Shown here: piece after piece, positions 55,579-62,887 of the stretch
Position numbering within the stretch: position 1 is the first letter of the stretch
Layout: each line of letters opens with the position of its first letter
From: Nostoc sp. FACHB-152
GTDB taxonomy: Bacteria; Cyanobacteriota; Cyanobacteriia; Cyanobacteriales; Nostocaceae
NCBI RefSeq assembly: GCF_014697475.1
Contig: NZ_JACJRV010000022.1
Span: 1-64,000, forward strand
DNA length: 64,000 nucleotides
Direction: 5' to 3'
The notes under the pieces: model-generated
Databases searched by the model: none
What the model saw: only the letters and a program-made list of their open reading frames with translations
What the model was told of the DNA's origin: nothing
Program-made: the position numbers and the translations under genes

Positions 55579-56082
55579 CTAAATCAGTTTAATTCCTTCA
55601 TGATTAAGCAACCAACGCTTGCGTTCTAATCCCCCTGCATAACCTGTAAGTGCAGCTTTCGCACCGATGACTCGATGACAAGGAAGCACAAGTGCGACTG
55701 GATTAAGTGAATTTGCCATGCCGACAGCGCGATAGGCAGTCGGCTTACCAATTCTTGCCGCTAAATCAGCATAAGAAATAGTGCTTCCCCAAGGGATAGT
55801 TCGTAGTGCAAGCCATACTTGCTGCTGAAATGTAGTCCCAGCAGTGCTGATTGGAATGTTGTTTAAACTGGTGCGATCGCCCTCAAAATAAGCTTGAATT
55901 TTACTACTAAAACCCTGCGGATTTTTTACATATTCAAAATCAAAACTGGCATAACGCCTTTGGAGAAGTTTCCCCATCCGTTGCTCGTAATCAGCAAAAT
56001 CCAAAGCACAAAGTTTTTCACCATCCGAGGCAATTAAAATCGTTCCAATTTCTGAATTGATTTTGTCAACTAGTAATTTCAT
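55579..56082 (-). CDS. ogt: O6-alkylguanine-DNA alkyltransferase
   Basis: The 167-residue repair protein transfers alkyl groups from O6-guanine to its own cysteine. The active-site motif is LPCHRVIG with Cys135. The helix-turn-helix region TIPWGSTISYADLAARIG and the Asn hinge region (GMANSLNPV) precede it. It has the Ogt length with a short N-terminal domain. Start ATG 56082. Single gene, not linked to its neighbours. Confidence 0.93.
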   Translation of the reverse strand: MKLLVDKINSEIGTILIASDGEKLCALDFADYEQRMGKLLQRRYASFDFEYVKNPQGFSSKIQAYFEGDRTSLNNIPISTAGTTFQQQVWLALRTIPWGSTISYADLAARIGKPTAYRAVGMANSLNPVALVLPCHRVIGAKAALTGYAGGLERKRWLLNHEGIKLI

Positions 56083-56185
56083 AATTTAATCAAAATTAAA
56101 TTAAAAATTTTAATTATGCCTTTATGTATTTATTAAATCATTATGTTACTTTATTTTTACTCTGGCTTTAACTAACTTATTACAT

Positions 56186-56512
56186 ATGGATGTGATGCAA
56201 GCTAGTGCTTATAAAAAATGTAAAAGTAATGAGATTGGAGATAGCTATGGCATTCGCATTCACCTAAAAGATAGAGACAGATATTTTAATAAAGAATGGA
56301 AGCAAATTGAAGTAGAAATTGATGGGATAACTTATATTTTTCCACTTACAAATGGTTTCTGGAACAAATGCCCAGAGTTTCGAGAGCATACAAACTTACC
56401 AGTGATTCGTAAATGGCTACAGCAATACAAGACATTGCAATGGGAGAAAAATAAACCACCTCAACTAAAGTTAGTTTTTCTTGGTTCTGGGAAATTTCGT
56501 TTACTTCCTTAG
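56186..56512 (+). CDS. Conserved-looking protein of unknown function
   Basis: The 108-residue protein is basic and soluble, with no signal peptide. It reads SYGIRIHLKDRDRYFNKEWK near the start and EIDGITYIFPLTNGFWNKCP in the middle. I do not recognise a family. Start ATG 56186, with a weak ribosome-binding site. Overall composition looks coding, and it does not shadow another gene. Confidence 0.6.
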   Translation: MDVMQASAYKKCKSNEIGDSYGIRIHLKDRDRYFNKEWKQIEVEIDGITYIFPLTNGFWNKCPEFREHTNLPVIRKWLQQYKTLQWEKNKPPQLKLVFLGSGKFRLLP

Positions 56513-56523
56513 CTTATAATGAC

Positions 56524-56562
56524 TGTAGGTTGGGAGTAACGAAGTGAAACCCAACCTTAGAT
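56524..56562. repeat. Partial GTAGGTTGGG repeat
   Basis: TGTAGGTTGGGAGTAACGAAG and GTGAAACCCAACCTTA form an inverted repeat, a diverged copy of the element at 31870-31949. It lies between two convergent genes and could act as a bidirectional terminator. Confidence 0.65.
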
Positions 56563-56579
56563 TTTAGAAAAATTAGTAA

Positions 56580-56789
56580 CTATTCAGCCAAATTTAGCTT
56601 TTGTTTTAAAATGGCTTCAACCTCCGTCTCAGGATTTGCCAAATCTAAAGGATAAGGCTGACGGTTTGCAGGATTACGACGGCTCATTATAACTTCCATC
56701 GCTGCTTGAAAAGCTTCAGGATCATTACGGTGTTCAGAAATATATCGTTTAATCTCAGTATTAGTCATTTGAGATAGATTTGGCATCAT
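56580..56789 (-). CDS. Small protein, DUF6887-like
   Basis: The roughly 70-residue product starts MMPNLSQMTNTEIKRYISEH and contains RNDPEAFQAAMEVIMSRR and PYPLDLANPETEVEAIL. This matches a small cyanobacterial family (DUF6887, from memory) of unknown role, often paired with the gene upstream. Its ATG at 56789 overlaps the upstream stop codon (ATGA), indicating coupling. An ATG one codon later is equally possible; the in-frame start at 56804 lies inside the upstream gene. Confidence 0.7.
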   Translation of the reverse strand: MMPNLSQMTNTEIKRYISEHRNDPEAFQAAMEVIMSRRNPANRQPYPLDLANPETEVEAILKQKLNLAE

Positions 56790-56968
56790 AGAATAAACTC
56801 CCAACTCCCATCTTCATCAATTACAAGTGCAATTTCGTCGCTTACTCCAGCCTGTATATATATAGTTTTAAATCTCTGGTCATAACGAAAAACTTGAATT
56901 GGCTGGTACAAATTGGAAAGCAACTGGCAGAGAAATGCAACAGTTACTAACTGTTGCTGCGTTGGCAA
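56786..56968 (-). CDS. Small protein, DUF6888-like
   Basis: The 60-residue protein (PTQQQLVTVAFLCQLLSNLY followed by QPIQVFRYD and IALVIDEDGSWEFIL) resembles the DUF6888 family that accompanies DUF6887. The start is TTG at 56968, preceded by GGGAG at a suitable 7-nt distance. It forms an overlapping two-gene unit with the next gene; a toxin-antitoxin-like or regulatory role is only a guess from the arrangement. Confidence 0.65.
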   Translation of the reverse strand: MPTQQQLVTVAFLCQLLSNLYQPIQVFRYDQRFKTIYIQAGVSDEIALVIDEDGSWEFIL

Positions 56969-57036
56969 TTTGATACTCCCAGAGATACATCAAGTGTAGC
57001 GTATCAGAAGTTAATGCTTTTATTCATTCAACTTCG

Positions 57037-57834
57037 CTAGTTTCTTAAGTTTGACTCAACCCAACATTGGGCAAAACGTTCACTTGTCCATCCCACCAAA
57101 TCTGATACTTGCCCATCACCAATTTCTACAATTCGCTTGCTACCGTCTCTACATTCTATGACATCTACTGAGAAAAACTTACTTTCAATTCTTCTGGCAC
57201 ATTCTTCAACAATTTCTGGAATTTCTTCATCTGGTGAAGCAGCAAAAGGTTTTCCATATATGACAAAATAACGCCTCTCAGTCTCAGGGATAAAATCTTC
57301 GATTTGTCGTACACAAATACCTCCCTCAATACTGCCTCGAAACTTCTGCATCTCGGTAATCACAGTTCTGATCTCTGAAGGTTTATTAATTATCGAACCA
57401 ACTGAGGTTTTGAGAGATTTAACGTAATCTTTGATAAAAAATCCATTCCAGCCAAGCTTATTTAACTCATTCTCTAAATCATCATTGACAGAATAAAATT
57501 TAGTTTCTGGAGTTAAGTCAACTATTAAAGGATACCAATTCACAATATAATGTGTTGCTAAATACTCAGCCGTAGAATTTAAGACACTTGCACCTGTACT
57601 TTCTACCGCACTAACTAATAACTCATAATCAGACTGCGAAAGCATCCAACCTCGATAAACTACTTTTGAACCTGCTTCGGGAACTGGAATTATCTTTGAT
57701 GAAACAGAACCTAAGGACTCTAAAGAAATCACAGAAGTTGTAAACCCTGCATTTTGCATACAAGCAACTTGCTCCAAATAAGCTGCATCTGCTTTCTTGG
57801 GATTAAAGTAATCACTAGGAAAAAGAAATATCAT
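57037..57834 (-). CDS. ATP-grasp-family protein
   Basis: The 265-residue protein resembles a compact ATP-grasp enzyme: NGFFIKDYVKSLKTSVGSII (Lys residues for ATP binding), RGSIEGGICVRQIEDFIPET, RRYFVIYGKPFAASPDE, and the final FSVDVIECRDGSKRIVEIGD with the acidic metal-binding residues. ATP-grasp enzymes ligate a carboxylate to an amine or similar nucleophile; the substrate is unknown. It lies 5 nt after a Nudix gene on the same strand, so the two are probably co-translated. Start ATG 57834. Confidence 0.8.
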   Translation of the reverse strand: MIFLFPSDYFNPKKADAAYLEQVACMQNAGFTTSVISLESLGSVSSKIIPVPEAGSKVVYRGWMLSQSDYELLVSAVESTGASVLNSTAEYLATHYIVNWYPLIVDLTPETKFYSVNDDLENELNKLGWNGFFIKDYVKSLKTSVGSIINKPSEIRTVITEMQKFRGSIEGGICVRQIEDFIPETERRYFVIYGKPFAASPDEEIPEIVEECARRIESKFFSVDVIECRDGSKRIVEIGDGQVSDLVGWTSERFAQCWVESNLRN

Positions 57835-57839
57835 TTTAT

Positions 57840-58388
57840 TTATTTGATAATTTGTAAACCTAAAAAGAGAGCCGCTATAGTTCCAGAAACTGAAATTTCG
57901 CCTTGAGCAATTTTATCAAACACTAAGTCTACAGGAATTAAAATTACTTCGATTTCTTCTGTTATATCTAAATTCTGTTCGCTAACTTTCACGACATCTT
58001 CGGCTAAAAATAAATGTATGCGATTCGTATCTTTGCTTGGTTTATCATAGAACACTGCAACTTCTCTCACTTGTTTAGCCAGATAACCAGTTTCTTCTTG
58101 CAATTCTCGAATAGCTGCTGTTTTAGCACTTTCTTGTGCGGTGTGAAAATGTCCTGCTGGTAACTCTATAAAAAAATCTCCTACGGCGTGTCTATATTGA
58201 CGGACAAAAATTACTTCTTTATTTTTTGTAATTGGTAAAATAATTGCAATTTCTGGCTTAATACTGACAAAATAATCATCAATTACTTGACCGTTTGGTA
58301 ATTCGATTTTATCTTGCCTTACTTTACACCAGCGATAGTTTAATACCATTTCTGATTGCAATATTTTCCACTTTTTGAGATTGCTCAT
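57840..58388 (-). CDS. ADP-ribose pyrophosphatase-type Nudix hydrolase
   Basis: The 182-residue protein has the Nudix box GHFHTAQESAKTAAIRELQE then ETG (one residue longer at the front than usual) and an upstream motif VRQYRHAVGDFFIELPAG typical of ADP-ribose pyrophosphatases. It probably hydrolyses a nucleoside diphosphate linked to a sugar or other moiety. It is immediately upstream of an ATP-grasp gene (5 nt). Start ATG 58388. The function of the pair is not known. Confidence 0.88.
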   Translation of the reverse strand: MSNLKKWKILQSEMVLNYRWCKVRQDKIELPNGQVIDDYFVSIKPEIAIILPITKNKEVIFVRQYRHAVGDFFIELPAGHFHTAQESAKTAAIRELQEETGYLAKQVREVAVFYDKPSKDTNRIHLFLAEDVVKVSEQNLDITEEIEVILIPVDLVFDKIAQGEISVSGTIAALFLGLQIIK

Positions 58389-58439
58389 ATATGTAATACT
58401 ATTTATAAATAAAACTGCGAGGATGCAGAAGAAATAATG

Positions 58440-58525
58440 AAACTAACCGCAAAGATAAGGTAGCGCGTTGGGCGGGTTCCCCGACTTGAAGCGACTGCCG
58501 TCGCAAAGAACGCAAAGAGAGAAAG
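58440..58525. repeat. Palindromic repeat nested in an ACCGCAAAG-type repeat
   Basis: AACCGCAAAG is interrupted by a copy of the palindromic unit (TAGCGCGTTGGGCGGGTTCC / CCGACTTGAAGCGACTGCCG, about 58461-58500) and resumes as GCAAAGAACGCAAAGAGAG. The nested structure indicates that the inner element inserted into an older repeat. Confidence 0.65.
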
Positions 58526-58656
58526 TTAGGAAGAGTTTGGTGCAGTTTTATAAACAAGGTGTAGGAGTTAAATAATGTAAAAAAGTATAACAGATGCAAG
58601 AATTAGGCTAAAATTTCTTACACTGTTTTTTGCCCTAGCCATGATAGAGCAGACTT

Positions 58657-59709
58657 ATGCAAGTAGACGTAAATCTATTTACTGTCAATAAACGTTTTCC
58701 CTTGACTATTAGTAGGGGTACAACTGCACAAACAACAAATGTATGGGTAAAAATTACTGAAGATGGTATTGAGGGTTGGGGTGAAGCATCGCCTTTTGGT
58801 GTAGGTAATCATGCTCAAAGAACAGAGCAAATTAAAGATGCTGTAGAGCAAGTTATACCATTATTAAAATCATTCCATCCTTTGCAGAGACAACAAGTTG
58901 AGCAGATTTTAATCCAAAAACAAGTGCCTTCGTCGGTGCGGGCGGCTTTGGATATGGCGATGCACGATTGGCTAGGTAAGCGTGTCGGTTTACCAGTGTG
59001 GCAAATTTGGGGATGCGATCGCCATAACATCGTACCAACTTCGGTAACTATCGGCATCAATTCGCCAGAAGGCGCAAGGGCAAGGGCGCGAGACTGGTTA
59101 CAGTTTATGGATGTCCGGCTGTTTAAGGTGAAGTTAGGCAGTCCTGATGGGATTGATGCAGATCGGCAAATGCTACTCGCTGTGCAACAAGAAGCACCGC
59201 AGCTGGAATTTTTTGTAGATGCCAACGGCGGTTGGAGTTTAACCGATGCTATTGAAATGTGCAGTTGGCTGGCTGACATAGGTGTAAAGTATGTAGAACA
59301 GCCTTTGGCACGAGGTCAAGAAGGAGATTTAGTCCAACTGAAACAGAAATCACCTCTGCCGATTTTTGTCGATGAAAGTTGCTTTACCAGCGTTGATATT
59401 CCCCATTTGGCAAACTATGTAGATGGTATTAATATCAAACTGATGAAGTCAGGAGGCTTAACAGAGGCATTGCGGATGGTGCATACAGCGCGTGCTTATG
59501 GGTTACAAGTGATGTTTGGCTGCTATTCTGACAGTTCGTTAGCTAACACAGCAGCAGCACAATTAGCACCACTGGCTGATTACTTAGATTTAGATAGTCA
59601 CTTAAACTTAATTGATGACCCGTTTAAGGGTGCATTAGTGGAAGAGGGAAGAGTTTTACCAAACGATTTACCAGGGTTGGGAGTACAATACAGTGCGTTT
59701 GCCGCTTGA
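58657..59709 (+). CDS. dgcA: Enolase-superfamily epimerase/racemase (DgcA-like)
   Basis: The 350-residue enolase-superfamily enzyme has the KxK catalytic motif (VRLFKVKLG), metal ligands Asp, Glu and Asp (FFVDANGG, VEQPL, VDESCF), and the second catalytic Lys (INIKLMKSGG). Most such stand-alone enzymes are annotated as L-Ala-D/L-Glu epimerase, used in murein peptide recycling. Its 17-nt overlap with a DUF1611 gene, however, resembles the DgcA-DgcN pair of marine bacteria, where DgcA racemises N-acetyl-D-glutamate. Both assignments are possible. Start ATG 58657. The gene symbol is provisional. Confidence 0.75.
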   Translation: MQVDVNLFTVNKRFPLTISRGTTAQTTNVWVKITEDGIEGWGEASPFGVGNHAQRTEQIKDAVEQVIPLLKSFHPLQRQQVEQILIQKQVPSSVRAALDMAMHDWLGKRVGLPVWQIWGCDRHNIVPTSVTIGINSPEGARARARDWLQFMDVRLFKVKLGSPDGIDADRQMLLAVQQEAPQLEFFVDANGGWSLTDAIEMCSWLADIGVKYVEQPLARGQEGDLVQLKQKSPLPIFVDESCFTSVDIPHLANYVDGINIKLMKSGGLTEALRMVHTARAYGLQVMFGCYSDSSLANTAAAQLAPLADYLDLDSHLNLIDDPFKGALVEEGRVLPNDLPGLGVQYSAFAA

Positions 59710-60745
59710 TAAAAAAATAGCTATTCTGCTGCATGATGGAGTAATTGGAACCTACGGAAAAACAGGGTTGTCAATTTTACGCTATAGTAAAGCCCCAATC
59801 GTTGCAGTAATTGATCGAGAAACTGTTGGCAGATCTTTGCCAGGATTAACAGGTATCCAGCGTGATGTGCCGATTGTACAATCGGTAGCAGCAGCGTTAG
59901 AGTACAAACCAGAAGTTTTAGTAATAGGGATTGCTCCTAAGGGTGGTGCTTTACCTGATGATTATTTGTTAGAAATTAAAGATGCGCTACAAGCTGGGAT
60001 GTCTTTAGTTAATGGTTTACATACACCATTAGCTGCGATCGCAGAGTTAAATGCCCTCCTCAAACCAGGACAAGCAATTTGGGATGTCCGCAAAGAACCA
60101 CCAAATATAGAGATAGCTAGCGGTCTGGCGCGGACTCTTCCCTGTCGTCGAGTTTTGACGGTCGGAACAGATATGGCAATTGGCAAAATGTCTACCAGTT
60201 TAGAACTAAACAAGGCGGCAAAATTGCAGGGTTGGAGTTCTAAGTTTATCGCTACAGGTCAAGCTGGTTTGATGTTAGAAGGTGACGGTATAGCCTTAGA
60301 TGCAGTTCGGGTAGATTTTGCTGCTGGTGCTGTCGAACAAATAGTTATGCGTTATGGTCAGGACTATGACATCCTGTTTATTGAAGGACAAGGTTCGCTG
60401 TTACATCCTGGTTCTACCGCAACTTTGCCGTTAATTCGCGGTTCCCAACCTACACAATTAATACTAGTACATCGCGCCGGACAAACTCACAATAAAAATA
60501 ACCCCCATGTCCCGATTCCGCCATTAACTAAAGTCATTCAAATGTATGAATCTGTCGCTAGTGCTGGGGGAGCATTTGGTAAAGTACCTGTAGTTGGTAT
60601 AGCGTTGAACACTGCTCACTTAGATGAGTTTGCAGCCCAAGAAGCGATCGCACATACTACAGCCGAAACAGGTTTACCCACCACTGACGCAGTTAGGTTT
60701 GGCGCAGGTTTGTTATTAGATGCAGTGATGAAGCCTGAAGTTTGA
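59693..60745 (+). CDS. dgcN: DUF1611-family P-loop protein (DgcN-like)
   Basis: The 350-residue protein is a DUF1611 member. The N-terminal Rossmann-like part begins KIAILLHDGVIGTYGKTGLS, and the C-terminal domain has a P-loop (VGTDMAIGKMSTSLEL) and FIEGQGSLLHPG. DgcN of Pseudoalteromonas, from this family, is reported to N-acetylate D-glutamate. The start is GTG 59693, 17 nt inside the preceding gene and preceded by GGGAG, indicating coupling. The role in this cyanobacterium is inferred. No signal peptide. Confidence 0.75.
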   Translation: MRLPLDKKIAILLHDGVIGTYGKTGLSILRYSKAPIVAVIDRETVGRSLPGLTGIQRDVPIVQSVAAALEYKPEVLVIGIAPKGGALPDDYLLEIKDALQAGMSLVNGLHTPLAAIAELNALLKPGQAIWDVRKEPPNIEIASGLARTLPCRRVLTVGTDMAIGKMSTSLELNKAAKLQGWSSKFIATGQAGLMLEGDGIALDAVRVDFAAGAVEQIVMRYGQDYDILFIEGQGSLLHPGSTATLPLIRGSQPTQLILVHRAGQTHNKNNPHVPIPPLTKVIQMYESVASAGGAFGKVPVVGIALNTAHLDEFAAQEAIAHTTAETGLPTTDAVRFGAGLLLDAVMKPEV

Positions 60746-60942
60746 AGTATAAAGTAACTCAAACTGATTTAGGACTGCTATAAACTATGGTGATAGACAC
60801 AACGAGGCTTCTATCCTATCCCATAGCGCAATACGGTTCAGTTAGTAATTTTTTCTTCTCTTCGCGCTCTTTGCGCCCTTTGTGGTTCATTAAAGGAAAT
60901 GACTTTAACAAAGAGTTTTAGTCTTAACTGAACTGTATTGTC

Positions 60943-61269
60943 CTATAGCGATATTACAGTTTCAGTAGATTGGCCAGGCTCGTGACGAGAGCGAAGATGT
61001 AAAGTGATTTCCGTATCGAGTCGCTTAAGGAAAATGAGCAGTTTGCCCTCGCTGAACCGTTGAAATTCTCCTTTCATTAGATGAGATACTTCTGGCTGGG
61101 GAATGCCAAGAAGTTCGCTGATTTCACGCTGTTTCAGGTTGCGTTGTTTCAAAAGGCGCAGTACGTGAATTCCTATCTTGCCCCGTGTAAAAAGTTCATC
61201 CGCATCCTCTAAACCGAGGTCAGCGAATACGTTGCCACTGCTTTCTTCAAAAACTGGTTCCTGTGTCAT
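60943..61269 (-). CDS. higA: HTH (Xre) antitoxin, HigA-like
   Basis: The 108-residue protein carries an Xre-type helix-turn-helix (KQRNLKQREISELLGIPQPE, then VSHLMKGEFQRFS). It is the second gene of a pair, overlapping the toxin-like gene by 4 nt. Such antitoxins bind their toxin and repress the operon. The order toxin-first, antitoxin-second is characteristic of HigBA. Start ATG 61269. Confidence 0.82.
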   Translation of the reverse strand: MTQEPVFEESSGNVFADLGLEDADELFTRGKIGIHVLRLLKQRNLKQREISELLGIPQPEVSHLMKGEFQRFSEGKLLIFLKRLDTEITLHLRSRHEPGQSTETVISL

Positions 61270-61640
61270 TGTTGTTTCTCTCTGGCTACCGCATCCTTAT
61301 AGCGTTGTTTAATTAGATCAACATCAGCCTGTGGAGTTTTAATCCCCTGCTTTGATTTCTTTTGAAAAGCGTGCAGAACATAAATTTTCTCTCCAATCTT
61401 TACCGCATAGACTGCCCTATAAGTATCGGTATCGTAGCGTTTGACAATTTCATACACGCCGCTTCCAACCCCTTTAAAAGACTTGGCATCCATTGGTGTT
61501 TCCCCGGCTTGCACTAATTGCAGCGCATAACCTACTGATGCACGTACCTCTTCAGGAAATGAGCGGATATTCTTGAGAGAGTCTCCCATCCAAACCAGAG
61601 GTCGTAAAGGAATTTCTATAATATCCTCGTCATCGTCCAT
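61266..61640 (-). CDS. higB: RelE-fold toxin, HigB/Gp49-like
   Basis: The 124-residue protein resembles Gp49/HigB mRNA interferases. The core is PLVWMGDSLKNIRSFPEEVR near the start, GVYEIVKRYDTDTYRAVYAV, and KIYVLHAFQKKSKQGIKTP with basic residues at the C-terminus. HigB cleaves mRNA at the ribosome. Start ATG 61640; it overlaps higA by 4 nt. The target specificity is unknown. Confidence 0.85.
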   Translation of the reverse strand: MDDDEDIIEIPLRPLVWMGDSLKNIRSFPEEVRASVGYALQLVQAGETPMDAKSFKGVGSGVYEIVKRYDTDTYRAVYAVKIGEKIYVLHAFQKKSKQGIKTPQADVDLIKQRYKDAVAREKQQ

Positions 61641-62214
61641 TTTATATGAAATTTCCTATAAAACCAGTCAGACAATAGCACGAAATGTCCCTCGCACCAC
61701 TAGAGAGGTAAGTTTTATTTACAGTTGATTTCCGTCTACACCATGTGTAGACGCTACGGCAGAGAAAAATGATATCGGTTTTGATAGCAACAATTGATCA
61801 ACCAGGGGTGTAGAAGCGAGTATAGACTTCTCAGACAAGCCACAACATCAGCGAATCCTATTGGGTGTGGCTCATACCTGTAAGTGGTCATCGCGTTGCA
61901 ATCATAAGCAGGTTTAATCAGCCAACGTAATAATCAGGGTTGTAGCCTTTTGGTTGTCGTGCTGAATGATAAGTCTGATTTAATCGGGTGTCATCGCTGA
62001 CGAGAAAATAGGCTTTTTGGTCGCTTACATTGTGTTTGTGTGGATTTTTGAACTAGACCTTTTGGTGGTGGCTTGGCGGATTGATGGGATGTTTTAGCAG
62101 GAATTAGCGGGGCTTAAACAAAATTAAGCCCAAATAAAGCCTAGCCTGGCTTTATAAGCAGGAAATAGGTCACGGTTAAGGTTTAACCAATCGAAAAATT
62201 TCATACTTCAGACT
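61641..62214. other. 574-nt intergenic region with tandem hairpins
   Basis: No gene is visible. Two adjacent hairpins occur near the right end: GGGCTTA..TAAGCCC (62110-62131) and TAAAGCC..GGCTTTA (62135-62154). They lie 60 to 105 nt downstream of the perR-like gene's stop and might terminate its transcript. The rest of the region is not repetitive and could hold a small RNA. Confidence 0.45.
62110..62154. terminator. Tandem hairpins downstream of the Fur-family gene
   Basis: Two consecutive 7-bp stems (62110-62116/62125-62131 and 62135-62141/62148-62154) with loops of 8 and 6 nt lie beyond the minus-strand gene that ends at 62215. Neither has a clear T tract on that strand, so this is only a candidate. 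Confidence 0.4.
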
Positions 62215-62646
62215 TCAGGCTTCAGACTTCTCTTGGCAGCGATCGCAAATTCCCTGCACAGTAACTTCATAACGTTCTGCTTTCAGTCCCGACCGCAATT
62301 TGCTTAAGTCAATACACTCAAATGTATCCCAACTAATGTCTTCAATCGCACCACAACAGTTGCAGCGAAAATGATGATGCGGCCCAACCTTGGCATCGTA
62401 ACGAGAAACGCCTTCGTCTAACAGCACCTCTCGTACCAAGCCAACCTCACGTAATGCTTGCAACGCAGCATAAACGGTAGCCTGGGATGAAGTCGGCACA
62501 TCCTGATTTAAGTTTGTCAAAATTTGATCAACCGTAGGATGGTCTTCTCTTCCTAATAGATTTGCATATACTGCGAAGCGTTGGGGAGTCACTCGCAATC
62601 CTTTGCTCTTGAGTGTTTTGACAATCTCATCAGCTTTGTGCCGCAT
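62215..62646 (-). CDS. perR: Fur-family regulator, PerR-type (FurC)
   Basis: The 143-residue protein belongs to the Fur family. The winged-helix part includes LRVTPQRFAVYANLL and SQATVYAALQALREVGLVRE, the metal region is PHHHFRCNCCGAIEDIS, and a second Cys pair (GICDRCQ) likely binds structural zinc. Anabaena FurC acts as the peroxide-sensing PerR; the His-rich motif and an upstream Per-box-like sequence support this, but FurA or Zur identity is not excluded. Start ATG 62646. It would repress antioxidant genes until oxidised. Confidence 0.82.
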   Translation of the reverse strand: MRHKADEIVKTLKSKGLRVTPQRFAVYANLLGREDHPTVDQILTNLNQDVPTSSQATVYAALQALREVGLVREVLLDEGVSRYDAKVGPHHHFRCNCCGAIEDISWDTFECIDLSKLRSGLKAERYEVTVQGICDRCQEKSEA

Positions 62647-62770
62647 AGCATTTACTTAGCTTAGATTAATAAACTTAGACCATTATTATAACGTTTCTTC
62701 TCTTATAGATTTACTATCCTAAAAATTATCCAAATAAGATAGTATTTATAACTATTTATCAACTCCGAAA

Positions 62771-62785
62771 TTATAATTATTCTGA
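62771..62785. promoter_or_regulatory. Per-box-like sequence
   Basis: TTATAATTATTCTGA matches the classic Per-box consensus TTATAATNATTATAA at all but two positions. It lies 125 nt upstream of the Fur-family gene and 103 nt upstream of the M48 start, so it could serve either. Another half-like ATTATTATAA occurs near 62683. Assignment is by pattern only. Confidence 0.45.
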
Positions 62786-62822
62786 TTTGGCAAAAAAATT
62801 TTTTTGATAAATGAAGGTGGTC

Positions 62823-62855
62823 AGATCTCCGACTTTTTAGATAAGTCGGGGATCT
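62823..62855. repeat. AGATCCCCGACTT-type palindrome
   Basis: AGATCTCCGACTT (62823-62835) and AAGTCGGGGATCT (62843-62855) form a 13-bp stem with one wobble and a 7-nt loop. It is a common type of dispersed palindrome in Nostoc genomes and could terminate or regulate the downstream transcript. Confidence 0.7.
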
Positions 62856-62887
62856 TGTATATCATCAGAATTCAAGGAAGAGACCCT

